This document shows, piece after piece, positions 32,649 through 41,742 of a stretch of 64,000 nt of DNA; within the stretch, counting starts at the first letter, position 1, and each line of letters starts with the position of its first letter. The stretch is from Salinimicrobium catena. Lineage in GTDB: Bacteria; Bacteroidota; Bacteroidia; Flavobacteriales; Flavobacteriaceae. The DNA is taken from the NCBI RefSeq assembly GCF_900102915.1, contig NZ_FNGG01000001.1:868001-932000 (forward strand), given 5' to 3'. Under the pieces are notes generated by a model, which had not been told where the DNA came from, made no database searches, and saw only the letters and a list, made by a program, of their open reading frames with translations. Both the position numbers and the translations under genes were made by a program.

Positions 32649-34046
32649 ATGGAAAATTCTACTAAACATCTTGGAGGTGCCGGGGGAAAATTGGTCCATT
32701 CGGTGAAATATATTTTAATTTTTCTGCTTCTATGGGTAGTAGGTTGTTCAGATGATGATGATAACGTACCTCCTCCTGTGGAGCCAACCCAATCTATTGA
32801 TCTTGTGTTGGTGGCAGAAAATATGGTGTCTCCCATAGGACTTATGCCCTCACCAGATGATACCGGCAACTTGTATGTGATTGACCAGATCGGGAAGGTT
32901 TGGGTGATTGATGATTCGGGAAACTTACTGGAAGAGCCTTTTTTAGATGTGGGACCGATGATGGTAACTTTGGATCCAGGTTATGACGAAAGAGGTTTAT
33001 TGGGTCTTGCTTTCCATCCTGACTACAGCTCAAATGGCCGGCTATTTGTTTATTATACAGCCCCGCCAATTGCTGGAGGTCCCGAGGAAGGAGAAATGTG
33101 GGATAATACCAGCAGGATCTCAGAATTTACTGTGTCAGGTTCGAACCCAAACCAGGTTCAAGCAGGTTCAGAAAAAATAATTCTCGACATTAATCAACCG
33201 CAGTTCAATCACGAAGGGGGAACCATAGCTTTTGGACCTGATGGTTACCTCTATATATCCATAGGAGATGGAGGGGCGTCGAATGATGTCGCCCCCGGCC
33301 ATGTAGAAGACTGGTATGATGTTAATGCAGGAGGTAACGGTCAGGATGTGGAGTCCAATCTCCTGGGAAATATTTTAAGAATAGATGTTGACGGCGGCGA
33401 TCCTTACGGGATACCCGGTGATAACCCCTTTGTAGATTCGGACGGACGTGATGAAATATATGCTTATGGCTTCAGGAACCCCTTCAGGTTCTCCTTTGAC
33501 ATGGGAGGAGATCACAGGTTATTTGTAGGGGACGCCGGCCAGAACTTGTGGGAGGAAATAAGTGTTGTAGAAAATGGTGGTAATTACGGCTGGAATGTCA
33601 AAGAAGGGACTCACTGCTTTGATGCTTCCAATAATGAAAATGTACTGGAATCCTGCCCTGATGTAGATGTACTGGGGAATGAATTGATCGATCCCGTAAT
33701 AGAGATGAGTAATGCCAATAATCCTGCCGGAGGTTCTACTGTGACCATCATAGGCGGCTATGTCTATAGGGGTACTGCCATCCCTGAATTAAGTGGTCAG
33801 TATTTATTTGGATCATTCTCCCAAGACTTTGAGCCTACAGGGGAAGTATTCTTTGCCAATCCTTCCGGTGCAGGTCTATGGGATTTTGAGGAATTGGAAT
33901 TCAAAAGCACCTCAGGTGACATAGGATATTACCTGAAAGGCTTCGGACAAGATCTGGACGGAGAGATCTATATAGCTGTTTCCAGCATGTTGGGACCCGA
34001 TGGAAATACTGGTAAAATATTCAAGATCAGTTTGGTTGATGATTAG
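32649..34046 (+). CDS. PQQ-dependent sugar dehydrogenase-type lipoprotein
   Basis: The 465-aa protein has a lipobox (VVGC, C33) followed by Asp residues. The beta-propeller of the soluble glucose dehydrogenase/HHIP family follows: ERGLLGLAFHPDY (about 117-129), NHEGGTIAFGPDGYLYISIGDGG (about 188-210), AYGFRNPFRFSFD (about 274-286), LFVGDAGQNLWEEI (about 292-305) and NYGWNVKEG. Family enzymes oxidise aldose sugars in the periplasm with PQQ and Ca2+. The actual sugar is unknown. A terminator hairpin follows at 34131. Confidence 0.88.
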   Translation: MENSTKHLGGAGGKLVHSVKYILIFLLLWVVGCSDDDDNVPPPVEPTQSIDLVLVAENMVSPIGLMPSPDDTGNLYVIDQIGKVWVIDDSGNLLEEPFLDVGPMMVTLDPGYDERGLLGLAFHPDYSSNGRLFVYYTAPPIAGGPEEGEMWDNTSRISEFTVSGSNPNQVQAGSEKIILDINQPQFNHEGGTIAFGPDGYLYISIGDGGASNDVAPGHVEDWYDVNAGGNGQDVESNLLGNILRIDVDGGDPYGIPGDNPFVDSDGRDEIYAYGFRNPFRFSFDMGGDHRLFVGDAGQNLWEEISVVENGGNYGWNVKEGTHCFDASNNENVLESCPDVDVLGNELIDPVIEMSNANNPAGGSTVTIIGGYVYRGTAIPELSGQYLFGSFSQDFEPTGEVFFANPSGAGLWDFEELEFKSTSGDIGYYLKGFGQDLDGEIYIAVSSMLGPDGNTGKIFKISLVDD

Positions 34047-34130
34047 AAGATGAACTTCTTAGAGACTTAAAAAATCGAATTTAAACCTTTAGGTGATGAG
34101 GTCCATTTATTACGGGAGTATCCGATAAAT

Positions 34131-34152
34131 AGCCTCTCACAAATGAGAGGCT
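34131..34152 (+). terminator. Hairpin terminator after the sugar dehydrogenase gene
   Basis: AGCCTCTCacaaatGAGAGGCT makes an 8-bp perfect stem about 85 bases after the stop, followed by ATTTAT. Confidence 0.7.
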
Positions 34153-34245
34153 ATTTATCTGTGCTACAATTTCCCTGATTTTATCTTTAAGAATTTGGAG
34201 TATATCGGTAGATCATGAAAATTGCCGGGTTTGTCTTACAGGTAC

Positions 34246-34755
34246 TTAAGAGTTTTCCTGCTGTTGTTCACCAGTTTCCTTGTTTAATTCTTTTTTCCTG
34301 ATGTCTTCATATCTTTTTTGCATTTGGTCGTGTTCCTCCCGCATTGTGCCGTGTTCCTCCATCATGGTATTGTGGACATCTTTCATCTTTGCGATCTGGG
34401 CTTTCATTTCTTTGCTGCTCAGGTTTCCGAAATCATTTCTCAGCTCCTGATGCCCTTTGATCATTTCGGCGTGGCCTGCTATTATTCCGTCGTGCTTTTT
34501 CATGATTACTTCGTTCTCAGCCAACTTTTCTAAGGAAGTTGAATCTGAAATCTCAGCTGTTTCCAGTTCTTGGGCAATACCTTGATGTTCCTGCTTTAAA
34601 CTGTCATGCGTTTGTTTAAAATCCTGATGAACCTGCTGAAGACTGTCATTTTGTTTCATCAAGTCATCGAATTCTTTTGATAAATTTTCTTTTTCGTCAT
34701 CACCGCAGGAAATTAGGAATGCGGCAGAAAAAAACAGAACAATGATTTTTTTCAT
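34246..34755 (-). CDS. Hypothetical coiled-coil lipoprotein
   Basis: The 169-aa protein has a lipoprotein signal (AAFLISC, C17) followed by an acidic spacer. About 130 residues of uninterrupted polar heptads follow, rich in Gln, Glu, Lys and His (QQVHQDFKQTHDSLKQEHQG..., HNTMMEEHGTMREEHDQMQ). No enzyme motif is seen. Secretion and helical-rod structure suggest a periplasmic or surface scaffold. Function unknown. Confidence 0.75.
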   Translation of the reverse strand: MKKIIVLFFSAAFLISCGDDEKENLSKEFDDLMKQNDSLQQVHQDFKQTHDSLKQEHQGIAQELETAEISDSTSLEKLAENEVIMKKHDGIIAGHAEMIKGHQELRNDFGNLSSKEMKAQIAKMKDVHNTMMEEHGTMREEHDQMQKRYEDIRKKELNKETGEQQQENS

Positions 34756-35027
34756 CTCTTTGCAATTTTAAAGTTATCACTGTTTAAATTACAAAAGATT
34801 AGAGGGAATTCTGATAATAATCTGTTAAATGGGAAAATGGCTTTTTCTTTAGGATTTAGAGAGTAGCTTCCTCTGAATGATCTGGAAAAAAGGTTTCGCA
34901 ATAGGTGTTCGGTATTCCTTTTTTGGGAGACGGACTGAAATTCTTCTTCCAGTGTTTCCTTTGTTTTAAAAGATAAATAACATTAAAGCAGGAAATACTT
35001 CTTAACTTTAGAGTAGAAAATAAGAAG

Positions 35028-35462
35028 ATGAACGATCAAAGATTAGCGATAATACTTTTAGCGGTAGTAGGCATAGCCACGACCTTTATGCCCTGGGTCA
35101 AAATTCCGGTTATTGGATATGAGATGGGAACACAGTACGGCGGGTGGATCACTCTTGGATTGTTTCTGGTTATATTCATCCTGGGATTTATAGGAGACAG
35201 GGGAAATGTTCTCAGCGGCATGAGACTCTATGGAATCATTTTTTTAAGCCTGGTAGCCGCAGTAATGGGCATATGGAATATCGTTGATCTTGACGGTCTG
35301 GTTGTAACTGTGGAATATGGCCTGTACCTGATGACCCTCACGGCAGTTGTCATTCCGCTGGTGGCTTTTATTGTCGGAAAAGGTAAGACCGCAGGAGTTT
35401 CTAAAAGATCTGACGACTACTCATACGACGCAGAAGTCGAAAAGCAGGGTTCTCCCGATTAA
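35028..35462 (+). CDS. Hypothetical small membrane protein with four transmembrane segments
   Basis: The 144-aa protein has hydrophobic segments at about 6-26, 41-56, 69-87 and 101-120, separated by short loops, and a polar C-terminal tail. I do not recognise a family. It is 46 bp upstream of a small soluble hypothetical gene on the same strand. Confidence 0.7.
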   Translation: MNDQRLAIILLAVVGIATTFMPWVKIPVIGYEMGTQYGGWITLGLFLVIFILGFIGDRGNVLSGMRLYGIIFLSLVAAVMGIWNIVDLDGLVVTVEYGLYLMTLTAVVIPLVAFIVGKGKTAGVSKRSDDYSYDAEVEKQGSPD

Positions 35463-35508
35463 TTCCACTTTAAGGATCCGACTCTTATTTAATGAAAAAC
35501 CAACGAAC

Positions 35509-35805
35509 ATGAAAGAGAAAATAGATAAGCTTGAAGACATAAGGAGCCGGAGTGAAGATCTGGATCCAAGGCAAAAAAAATTCCCGAAAGACCTGAAAGA
35601 CCTCGCGCAGGAAGCTCTGGGTTATTGCGAAGAGGCTGATGATCAACAGGAGATCAACTGGCTGAAAAAGGCCATACATAAAGCCGAATCTTTGGAGCAT
35701 GATGCCGAGGTTTCACAGGAAGCTTTGGAAGACAGGGATCTGGGATTGGGCTACTTGAAGGAAGCTGTCGATTCCATTCTTATACGAGAAAGAAGATATG
35801 AGTGA
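35509..35805 (+). CDS. Hypothetical small acidic helical protein
   Basis: I start this 98-aa protein at the ATG at 35509. The open frame extends further upstream but overlaps the preceding membrane-protein gene with unlikely composition. It is highly charged and probably all-helical (KIDKLEDIRSRSEDLDPRQKKFPKDL, EALGYCEEADDQQEINWLKKAIHKA). No recognised family or motif. It probably forms a pair with the gene upstream. Confidence 0.6.
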   Translation: MKEKIDKLEDIRSRSEDLDPRQKKFPKDLKDLAQEALGYCEEADDQQEINWLKKAIHKAESLEHDAEVSQEALEDRDLGLGYLKEAVDSILIRERRYE

Positions 35806-35978
35806 TTTTGGTGCCTGAAAAGAAGAGCAGAGTACCTCTTTGCAGGTCTCGACTCTTCGTTTACAGGACTTATAGGTAGGGGATTTTTTTAACTCTTATT
35901 AAAAAACGCATTTTTACTCCCAATATTGTAGGAATAAAAAAATTCCCTTGAACCTTTCTTTTTTCAACTGGGCTGTGG

Positions 35979-36022
35979 TGACCGCGGTCATATAATGTTT
36001 CAACGAGATATGCTTACTTTTG
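35979..36022 (+). promoter_or_regulatory. Palindromic operator and -7 box before the OFA transporter gene
   Basis: TGACCGCGGTCA at 35979-35990 is a perfect 12-bp palindrome. TACTTTTG at 36015-36022 fits the Bacteroidota -7 box, 20 bases before the start codon. The palindrome sits near the -33 position, consistent with a regulator-binding site. Confidence 0.55.
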
Positions 36023-36041
36023 CTTTCTGAAAAGCAGAAAA

Positions 36042-37301
36042 ATGGGAAAGACCAGGAACCGCTGGCTTATTGCGGCATCGGCGATAGGAATTCATCTTTG
36101 TATTGGCTCGGTATATGCCTGGAGCGTTTACACCAAACCTTTGACAGATCAATTGGGTTGGGAACTGGAGGAAACCCAGTTCACATTTAGTCTCGCCGTT
36201 TTTATTCTGGGAATTTCAGCTGCTTTTCTGGGGCATTTTCTGGAAAAGAGAGGACCCAAAATTTCTGGAGTGCTGGCTGCTGTTTTCTTCGGAATTGGCA
36301 TCCTTGGTTCCGGAGTGGCCGTAATCCTGGAGTCGGTGGTTGCCCTGTATCTTTTTTACGGACTTTTCGGCGGAATAGGATTGGGGCTGGGATACATCGC
36401 ACCTGTCTCTACCCTAATCAAATGGTTTCCCGATAAACCCGGACTAGCCACAGGTTTGGCGGTAATGGGTTTTGGTTTCGCCGCGCTCATCAGCAGTCCC
36501 GTAATCGTTTATCTCATTTCAAAAGTTGGGATCGCCAACACTTTTTTGATCACCGGAAGCTTCTACTTCGTTATCATGCTGCTTTCCTCGCTGTATCTTG
36601 CTCTTCCGCCTGAAGCTTCAGCAAAAAAAGACACTTCAGAAGCAAAAAATAGCGATCACCAGTTGATAGAAATGACTGCGGGAGAAGCTGTAAAGACCAG
36701 GAGATTCTGGTTTCTCTGGTCTATGTTCTTTATTAATATCTGTTGTGGGATCGCCATAATTTCCGCAGCTTCACCTATGGCACAGGAATATACCGGAATG
36801 ACCGCTGTGGCTGCTGCGACCATGGTCGGTATCATGGGACTCTTTAACGGAGCAGGGCGCATTGGCTGGGCCAGCCTTTCAGACAGAATAGGCAGGCCTG
36901 CGGTGTTTGCCGCATTCTTTTTTATTCAGATCGTCGCCTTTCTGTTGCTGCCGAACATCACCAACGATCTGCTGTTCCAGGTCCTAATCTTTTTGATCCT
37001 CTCCTGTTATGGTGGAGGCTTTGCTACCATGCCGGCTTTTGTAAAAGACCTTTTTGGCACCCGACAGCTGGGGATCATCTTTGGGTATGTTTTGACAGCC
37101 TGGGCTGCCGCCGGGATGGTCGGTCCGCTTTTTGCCGCCTGGACCCGCAGCGTAACCTCCAGTTATAACGGTACGCTATATATCTTCGCGGGGCTTCTGG
37201 CAGTAGCTGTTTTTCTTTCTATCCTGATGAAGCGGGAGCTGAAGTCTGTAAAAGGGGAAAAAGTAACTGCTCTTAAGAAAAAAGAAGAGCCTGTGGTATA
37301 G
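36042..37301 (+). CDS. OFA family MFS antiporter (oxalate/formate-type)
   Basis: The 419-aa protein has about 12 transmembrane helices. It carries the OFA family start (IAASAIGIHLCIGSVYAWSVYTKPLTDQLGW), the AFLGHFLEKRGPK motif between TM2 and TM3, a glycine-rich TM4 (FGGIGLGLGYIAPVSTLIKWFPDKPGLATG) and a second-half SDRIGRP loop. Family members exchange oxalate/formate or other monocarboxylates. The substrate is not determinable. It is preceded by its own promoter and palindrome. Confidence 0.87.
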   Translation: MGKTRNRWLIAASAIGIHLCIGSVYAWSVYTKPLTDQLGWELEETQFTFSLAVFILGISAAFLGHFLEKRGPKISGVLAAVFFGIGILGSGVAVILESVVALYLFYGLFGGIGLGLGYIAPVSTLIKWFPDKPGLATGLAVMGFGFAALISSPVIVYLISKVGIANTFLITGSFYFVIMLLSSLYLALPPEASAKKDTSEAKNSDHQLIEMTAGEAVKTRRFWFLWSMFFINICCGIAIISAASPMAQEYTGMTAVAAATMVGIMGLFNGAGRIGWASLSDRIGRPAVFAAFFFIQIVAFLLLPNITNDLLFQVLIFLILSCYGGGFATMPAFVKDLFGTRQLGIIFGYVLTAWAAAGMVGPLFAAWTRSVTSSYNGTLYIFAGLLAVAVFLSILMKRELKSVKGEKVTALKKKEEPVV

Positions 37302-37407
37302 GTTTTTTACTTCAGAAAAAGTTAGGGTTCTGTCAAAATTTAAGGCTGAAGCCTTAGCTTGTTTTCTAAAATAGTATCTTCAGGCTTCAACTTTAATCAA
37401 CCATAAT

Positions 37408-38133
37408 ATGGAAATGTTTCTGCAGGTAGATACCTGGGTCGCATTGCTCACGCTTACTTTCATGGAGATCGTTTTAGGGATAGATAACATCATCTTCATC
37501 TCCATAGTTGCCGGAAAACTGCCTGAAGATCAACAGAAAAAAGCCCGTATCGGAGGACTTGCTCTCGCTCTAATCTTCAGAATTCTGTTGCTTTTTAGCA
37601 TAACCTGGCTTATAGGGCTCACCCAACCGGTTTTCACTTTATTCGGAATTGACTTTAGCTGGAGGGATATCATCCTGGCCGCGGGAGGAATTTTCCTCAT
37701 TGTGAAATCGGTGCTTGAGATACATGAAAAAGTGGAAGTGCACGACATTCATAAAGAAGTGACTGCCGCAAAATCCTTCACTTTTGCCATTTTGCAGATC
37801 GTCATGCTGGACGTGATCTTTTCTTTCGACTCCATTTTGACTGCAGTGGGGCTTACAGAAGAAATTACGCTCATGATCATTGCAGTTACAGTGTCTATAA
37901 TCATCATGATGATCTTTGCTCGGGCTGTGGGAGATTTTGTTAATAAATACCCTACAGTTCAGATCCTGGCCCTGTCATTCCTTATATTGATAGGTTTCAT
38001 GCTGGTGATGGAAGGTCTGGAATATCACGTGCCAAAGGGTTATATATATTTTGCCGTTTTCTTCTCGCTGGTTATCGAAATGCTGAACATCCGCTTCAGA
38101 AAGAAACAGCAGACTCAGCAGAAAGAAGCTTAA
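37408..38133 (+). CDS. TerC family integral membrane protein
   Basis: The 241-aa protein has about seven transmembrane segments and the TerC signatures FMEIVLGIDNIIFISI (about 15-30) and VMLDVIFSFDSILTAVG (about 132-148), whose Asp residues are conserved metal-ligand candidates. Family members take part in metal ion (Mn) efflux or tellurite resistance. It is convergent with the alcohol dehydrogenase gene and they share a strong terminator. Confidence 0.9.
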   Translation: MEMFLQVDTWVALLTLTFMEIVLGIDNIIFISIVAGKLPEDQQKKARIGGLALALIFRILLLFSITWLIGLTQPVFTLFGIDFSWRDIILAAGGIFLIVKSVLEIHEKVEVHDIHKEVTAAKSFTFAILQIVMLDVIFSFDSILTAVGLTEEITLMIIAVTVSIIIMMIFARAVGDFVNKYPTVQILALSFLILIGFMLVMEGLEYHVPKGYIYFAVFFSLVIEMLNIRFRKKQQTQQKEA

Positions 38134-38160
38134 CAATGACTTATGGAGAACGTTTAAAAA

Positions 38161-38195
38161 ATAAAATTCCGGAGCCAACCGCTCCGGAATTTTAT
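38161..38195. terminator. Bidirectional terminator between terC and alcohol dehydrogenase genes
   Basis: The 15-bp perfect stem ATAAAATTCCGGAGC / GCTCCGGAATTTTAT with loop CAACC lies between two convergent genes and has T-rich flanks on both strands. Confidence 0.9.
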
Positions 38196-38211
38196 TTTTA
38201 ACCTCTGCTAA

Positions 38212-39387
38212 TTAAGGATTCATCACAACTTTGATGCACTTATCTTCCTTCTTTTTGAAGATATCATAAGCTTTGGGCGCATCTTCCAGGTTCATTCTGT
38301 GGGTAATGACAAAAGAGGGATCTATCTCTCCGGCCTCTATCTTTGCCATTAAAGGCTGGAGATATCTTTGAACATGGGTTTGCCCCATGTTGAATTTTAG
38401 AGCTTTATTCATGGCAGCCCCAAACGGCAGTTCATTGACCATACCAATATAAACTCCCGGAATGGATACGGTACCGGCTTTTTTACAGCTCATCATGATC
38501 TGTTGCAGTACATAAGGCCTGGACATTGGCGCATGCAGCACCTCTTTGGTCTTATCTACTACCTTCCCAAACATCGTGTCCCCGTGGCATTCTGCTCCTA
38601 CTGCATCAATACAGGAATCAGGGCCTTTTCCGTTGGTCATTTCCATCAATTTTTCATAGACATCCTTTCTTCCTACAGTCCTAATGGTTTCGGCCTTTCC
38701 TTCTCTTTCGGCCAGATCCAATCTTTCTGGAACATCATCAATAGCGATCACTCTTCTTGCTCCTAACATCCACGCGCTTTTTATGGCGAACTGTCCTACA
38801 GGACCGCAGCCCCAGATAGCGACCGTGTCACCCGGTTGAATGTTGGCGTTTTCCGCAGCCATATAACCGGTAGGGAAAATGTCTGACAGGAAAAGGCTTT
38901 GCTCATCGCTGAGGCTTTCAGGAACTTTTATGGGGCCAACATCAGCATAAGGAACCCGAACATATTCAGCCTGTCCCCCGGAAAAGCCGCCCAGGGCATG
39001 CGAATAGCCATAGACCCCGGAAATACTGTGACCCAGATTAGCTTTTGCGATTTCTGCATTGGGATTGGAATTATCACACAAAGAATATAGCTCATCATCG
39101 CAGTAGTCGCAATGTCCGCAAGCGATGGTAAAGGGAACAACTACGCGATCTCCTTTCTTGAATTTGGTAACGTCAGCACCTACTTCTACGACCTCTCCCA
39201 TGAATTCATGTCCCAGGATATCCCCTTCTTTCATGGTTGGCATCATTCCATCCAGCAGGTGCAGGTCTGAACCACAAATGGCCGTGCTGGAAACTTTGAC
39301 GATAACATCTCCCGGTTCCTCTATTTTTGGGTCAGGAACGTTATCTACTCTTACATCATTTCTTCCGTGATAAACTAGTGCTTTCAT
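38212..39387 (-). CDS. Zinc-dependent alcohol dehydrogenase (formaldehyde dehydrogenase-like)
   Basis: The 391-aa MDR enzyme has the catalytic zinc site (C38 in AICGSDLHL and GHEFMGEVV) and the structural zinc cysteines ([16 protein letters not shown], about 93-108). The NAD-binding fold has the glycine motif [15 protein letters not shown] (about 188-202). The extended form with the C-terminal [21 protein letters not shown] resembles glutathione-independent formaldehyde dehydrogenases and related polyol dehydrogenases. The substrate is uncertain. Confidence 0.88.
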   Translation of the reverse strand: MKALVYHGRNDVRVDNVPDPKIEEPGDVIVKVSSTAICGSDLHLLDGMMPTMKEGDILGHEFMGEVVEVGADVTKFKKGDRVVVPFTIACGHCDYCDDELYSLCDNSNPNAEIAKANLGHSISGVYGYSHALGGFSGGQAEYVRVPYADVGPIKVPESLSDEQSLFLSDIFPTGYMAAENANIQPGDTVAIWGCGPVGQFAIKSAWMLGARRVIAIDDVPERLDLAEREGKAETIRTVGRKDVYEKLMEMTNGKGPDSCIDAVGAECHGDTMFGKVVDKTKEVLHAPMSRPYVLQQIMMSCKKAGTVSIPGVYIGMVNELPFGAAMNKALKFNMGQTHVQRYLQPLMAKIEAGEIDPSFVITHRMNLEDAPKAYDIFKKKEDKCIKVVMNP

Positions 39388-39527
39388 AATATATTTTTAA
39401 GGTTGAAAATAAATTTTCTCCTTTTTAAAATATAAAAAGCAAAAGGCAGTCTGACTCACAAATCGTTAATTGTGAGCTATTTATGGGTGTTTAACGAAAA
39501 ACAACAGGATTTTTCCTATAATTTATA

Positions 39528-40109
39528 TTAATCCAGGATCTGGTAATGAATGGGCTTGAAGCTTCCATTATTACTGTCTTCGGCAGAGCAGGCGGTGAGG
39601 GCAACGAAAAGGTCCATTTTTGCCTCAAAAAGCACATGATCTCCGGCCTTTGATAAAGGCGGGTCCACGCTCAGTTTTCCGTTTTGATCGAACTGGACGT
39701 TCATGAAAATGTTGAAGGCGGTTGGTACATCATCCGGTTCGATCCCGAATTTGGCGAGGTTCGTATGCAGATTCTCAAAGCAACTGGGATGGTATTCGTG
39801 ATTGTTGTACATGATCTGGAAGGTTTCGGGACTGCAGGGAGCCAGCAAAAAGTCGTTCCTGCCATTAGTGTCTTCCAGGATCTCCATCATCTTGCGGCTG
39901 CGGTTGCTCCACAGAAAGTCCCCTTTGGTGATGAGAATGGACTCCTCAAAATCAAGGGTCTTGCCCGAAGAGATTTTCTCTCGCGGATCTTCGGCATTGA
40001 AAAGTACCATGTCGCTCACCTGCTCTCCCTGCGGATCGATAACTTTTAATTTTTGTCCTTTTTTTAGTTTGAAAGCTGTTCCTGTTTGCTTCTCAATTAC
40101 CTGTACCAT
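39528..40109 (-). CDS. DUF1989 (urea carboxylase-associated) family protein
   Basis: The 193-aa protein has the family blocks QKLKVIDPQGEQVSDMVLFN (about 20-39), SRKMMEILEDTNGRNDFLLAPCSPETF (about 70-96) with a conserved Cys, and LFVALTACSAEDSNNG (about 167-182). DUF1989 proteins accompany urea carboxylase, and some act as carboxyguanidine deiminase subunits in guanidine breakdown; that function is known for other members and not shown here. It overlaps the PaiB gene by 17 bp, showing a tight operon with PaiB and a heme N-oxygenase-like protein. Confidence 0.87.
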   Translation of the reverse strand: MVQVIEKQTGTAFKLKKGQKLKVIDPQGEQVSDMVLFNAEDPREKISSGKTLDFEESILITKGDFLWSNRSRKMMEILEDTNGRNDFLLAPCSPETFQIMYNNHEYHPSCFENLHTNLAKFGIEPDDVPTAFNIFMNVQFDQNGKLSVDPPLSKAGDHVLFEAKMDLFVALTACSAEDSNNGSFKPIHYQILD

Positions 40110-40713
40110 GTTCTTTTTTGATGTTTTTGCTTAATTCTGAAGATAAGGCATCCCCACGTTCTTCAAGATGCCGGGTTACCGATTGTATGTCGTCTTTTTC
40201 AAAACCCTGGTGCAGTTTTGCGATCGCCTGTACTTTAATGGGTTCACACCAGAAGCCGGTGATCAGCGGCAGGTGATCGTCTATCATTTCCTGCGGAAGG
40301 TCTTCATAATAAATAGGATCTTTCTGCTCTTTTTCAAAATGCCACACCAGTTCTTTTAAAGATTGTACCAGCTCCTCGCGTGACTGAAGTTTCAGCTTCA
40401 CATTCACATGTACTGCCGAATAATCCCAGGTGCTGATGTTGACTTCCTTGTACCAGGAAGAAGAAACGTAGGCCTGTGCCCCATGGAAGATGAGGATACC
40501 CTCCAGGCCATCCTCGAGGTGTGGGTATTGCTCGTTTGCCTGGGCAATATGCCCATAAAGCATGAACTTGTGTGGATCTCCCTTGATCAGGATCGGGATA
40601 TGGGTGGCTAGCAATTCTTTCCCTTTTATGACGAAAGTAGCGAAAGGATGCGCCTTTATAAAATCGAAGATATACTGCCTGTCTTTTTTCTTGTACTTGT
40701 CAGGTTGAAACAT
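40093..40713 (-). CDS. PaiB-type FMN-binding protein
   Basis: The 206-aa product begins MFQPDKYKKKDRQYIFDFIKAHPFATFV, the PaiB start. It continues with HIPILIKGDPHKFMLYGHIAQANEQ (about 48-72), VSSSWY (about 97-102) and TWDYSAVHVNVKL (about 109-121). The split-barrel FMN-binding fold is shared with pyridoxamine oxidase-like proteins. Bacillus PaiB was described as a negative regulator, but an enzymatic flavin role is equally possible. It is the middle gene of a three-gene operon, with 3 bp to the gene before it and a 17-bp overlap with the next. Confidence 0.9.
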   Translation of the reverse strand: MFQPDKYKKKDRQYIFDFIKAHPFATFVIKGKELLATHIPILIKGDPHKFMLYGHIAQANEQYPHLEDGLEGILIFHGAQAYVSSSWYKEVNISTWDYSAVHVNVKLKLQSREELVQSLKELVWHFEKEQKDPIYYEDLPQEMIDDHLPLITGFWCEPIKVQAIAKLHQGFEKDDIQSVTRHLEERGDALSSELSKNIKKEHGTGN

Positions 40714-40716
40714 TTG

Positions 40717-41391
40717 CTATTTCTTTTGGTGAAAAGGACATTTCCATTCCTCTCCAACTTTTCTTCCGCTGTACTGCCGGGCCTCCGAATTTTCTCCAAA
40801 GTCTTCTAACATGGGATTGATGCTTCCCTGTAATTCTATATCTCGCTCGCGTATCTTGTCTCTCACGGTGTGGTACGTGTTCATTTCACGGAGCTTCTCG
40901 AACTGCCAGTGCAGGTTGAAGGTCATGGTGGGAAAAGGTGCCTGTCGTGCCTTTCTGGAGCTGTTTGGATGCATGCCTACAATATAAAAAGCCTTGCCTC
41001 CTAAACTAAAGCTGAAATTAGGGTCTTCCGGGTCGGGTTTTACGGCTTTATCCCATGGCGAGTCATCGGCCTCGTGCAGGTGTTGCAGTTGCTGCCATAA
41101 AAGCTGTTCAAATTCTTCTTCCGAAAAATTTTTTTCGCCTTTGAAAACAGCCATAAAGGTGAAAAAGTCATTGGACTCAAAATCATATTTTCCAACGTAA
41201 TCCTTAAGCTCCTTTAGCATGAGTTCTGCGGTCTCTCTTGAACCAAAATTTTCATATTCATGAAGGTCTACCTGGTCCATGCTAAAGACCGTTTTGGCCA
41301 TTAGGCAGGGATGATCCTTCTCCAGGATGAACTCGTCATATTGCTTTTTGGTGGATTGGGCTCTTTTTTTATTTGTGACAGTCTGCGACAT
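40717..41391 (-). CDS. YqcI/YcgG family heme-dependent N-hydroxylase-like protein (GntA-type)
   Basis: The 224-aa protein carries the family signature FYIVGMHPNSSRKARQAPFPTMTFNLHWQFEKLR (about 136-169) and the C-terminal block GSINPMLEDFGENSEARQYSGR (about 192-213). The histidines and arginine in HPNSSRKAR are family-conserved. Characterised relatives in the heme-dependent oxidase superfamily N-hydroxylate guanidino or amino substrates, for example GntA in guanitoxin synthesis. It is the first gene of the operon with PaiB and DUF1989. The substrate here is unknown. Confidence 0.87.
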   Translation of the reverse strand: MSQTVTNKKRAQSTKKQYDEFILEKDHPCLMAKTVFSMDQVDLHEYENFGSRETAELMLKELKDYVGKYDFESNDFFTFMAVFKGEKNFSEEEFEQLLWQQLQHLHEADDSPWDKAVKPDPEDPNFSFSLGGKAFYIVGMHPNSSRKARQAPFPTMTFNLHWQFEKLREMNTYHTVRDKIRERDIELQGSINPMLEDFGENSEARQYSGRKVGEEWKCPFHQKK

Positions 41392-41480
41392 TTTTTGCTT
41401 TTCGCTAAATATAACTGCTGAATGGCCTCAAGCCAATTGGTTTAAGACTCTGTTAGTTGAAATTTATGGAAGATTAACAG

Positions 41481-41741
41481 CTAATGCCTGTATCTGAAGA
41501 TGAGGTAGAGCATGAACAGGTTCAGCAGCAGGGCGGTTCCGTTTGTGACCATGATGGGAATGTCGTTCTCAATGATGCCGTAGATCAGCCAAAGCGCAAG
41601 TCCTGTGATGAGCACCAGGTACATGCCAACCGATACATCTTCCACCTCCTTGGTCTTCCAGGCTTTCCAGATCTGCGGAGTCACCGCAGCGGTGGTGCAC
41701 GCGCCCGCTACCAGTCCTAAAACTTCTGTCCAGCTTATCAT
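41481..41741 (-). CDS. SemiSWEET family transporter
   Basis: The 86-aa protein has three transmembrane helices forming one PQ-loop/MtN3 unit. The PQ motif is in TM1 (TTAAVTPQIWKAWKTK, about 16-31) and TM3 includes the conserved Asn (VTNGTALLLNLFML). SemiSWEETs work as dimers and move sugars by facilitated diffusion. The gene starts immediately after the stop of the SDR gene (1 bp), so they are co-transcribed. Confidence 0.92.
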   Translation of the reverse strand: MISWTEVLGLVAGACTTAAVTPQIWKAWKTKEVEDVSVGMYLVLITGLALWLIYGIIENDIPIMVTNGTALLLNLFMLYLIFRYRH

Positions 41742-41742
41742 T

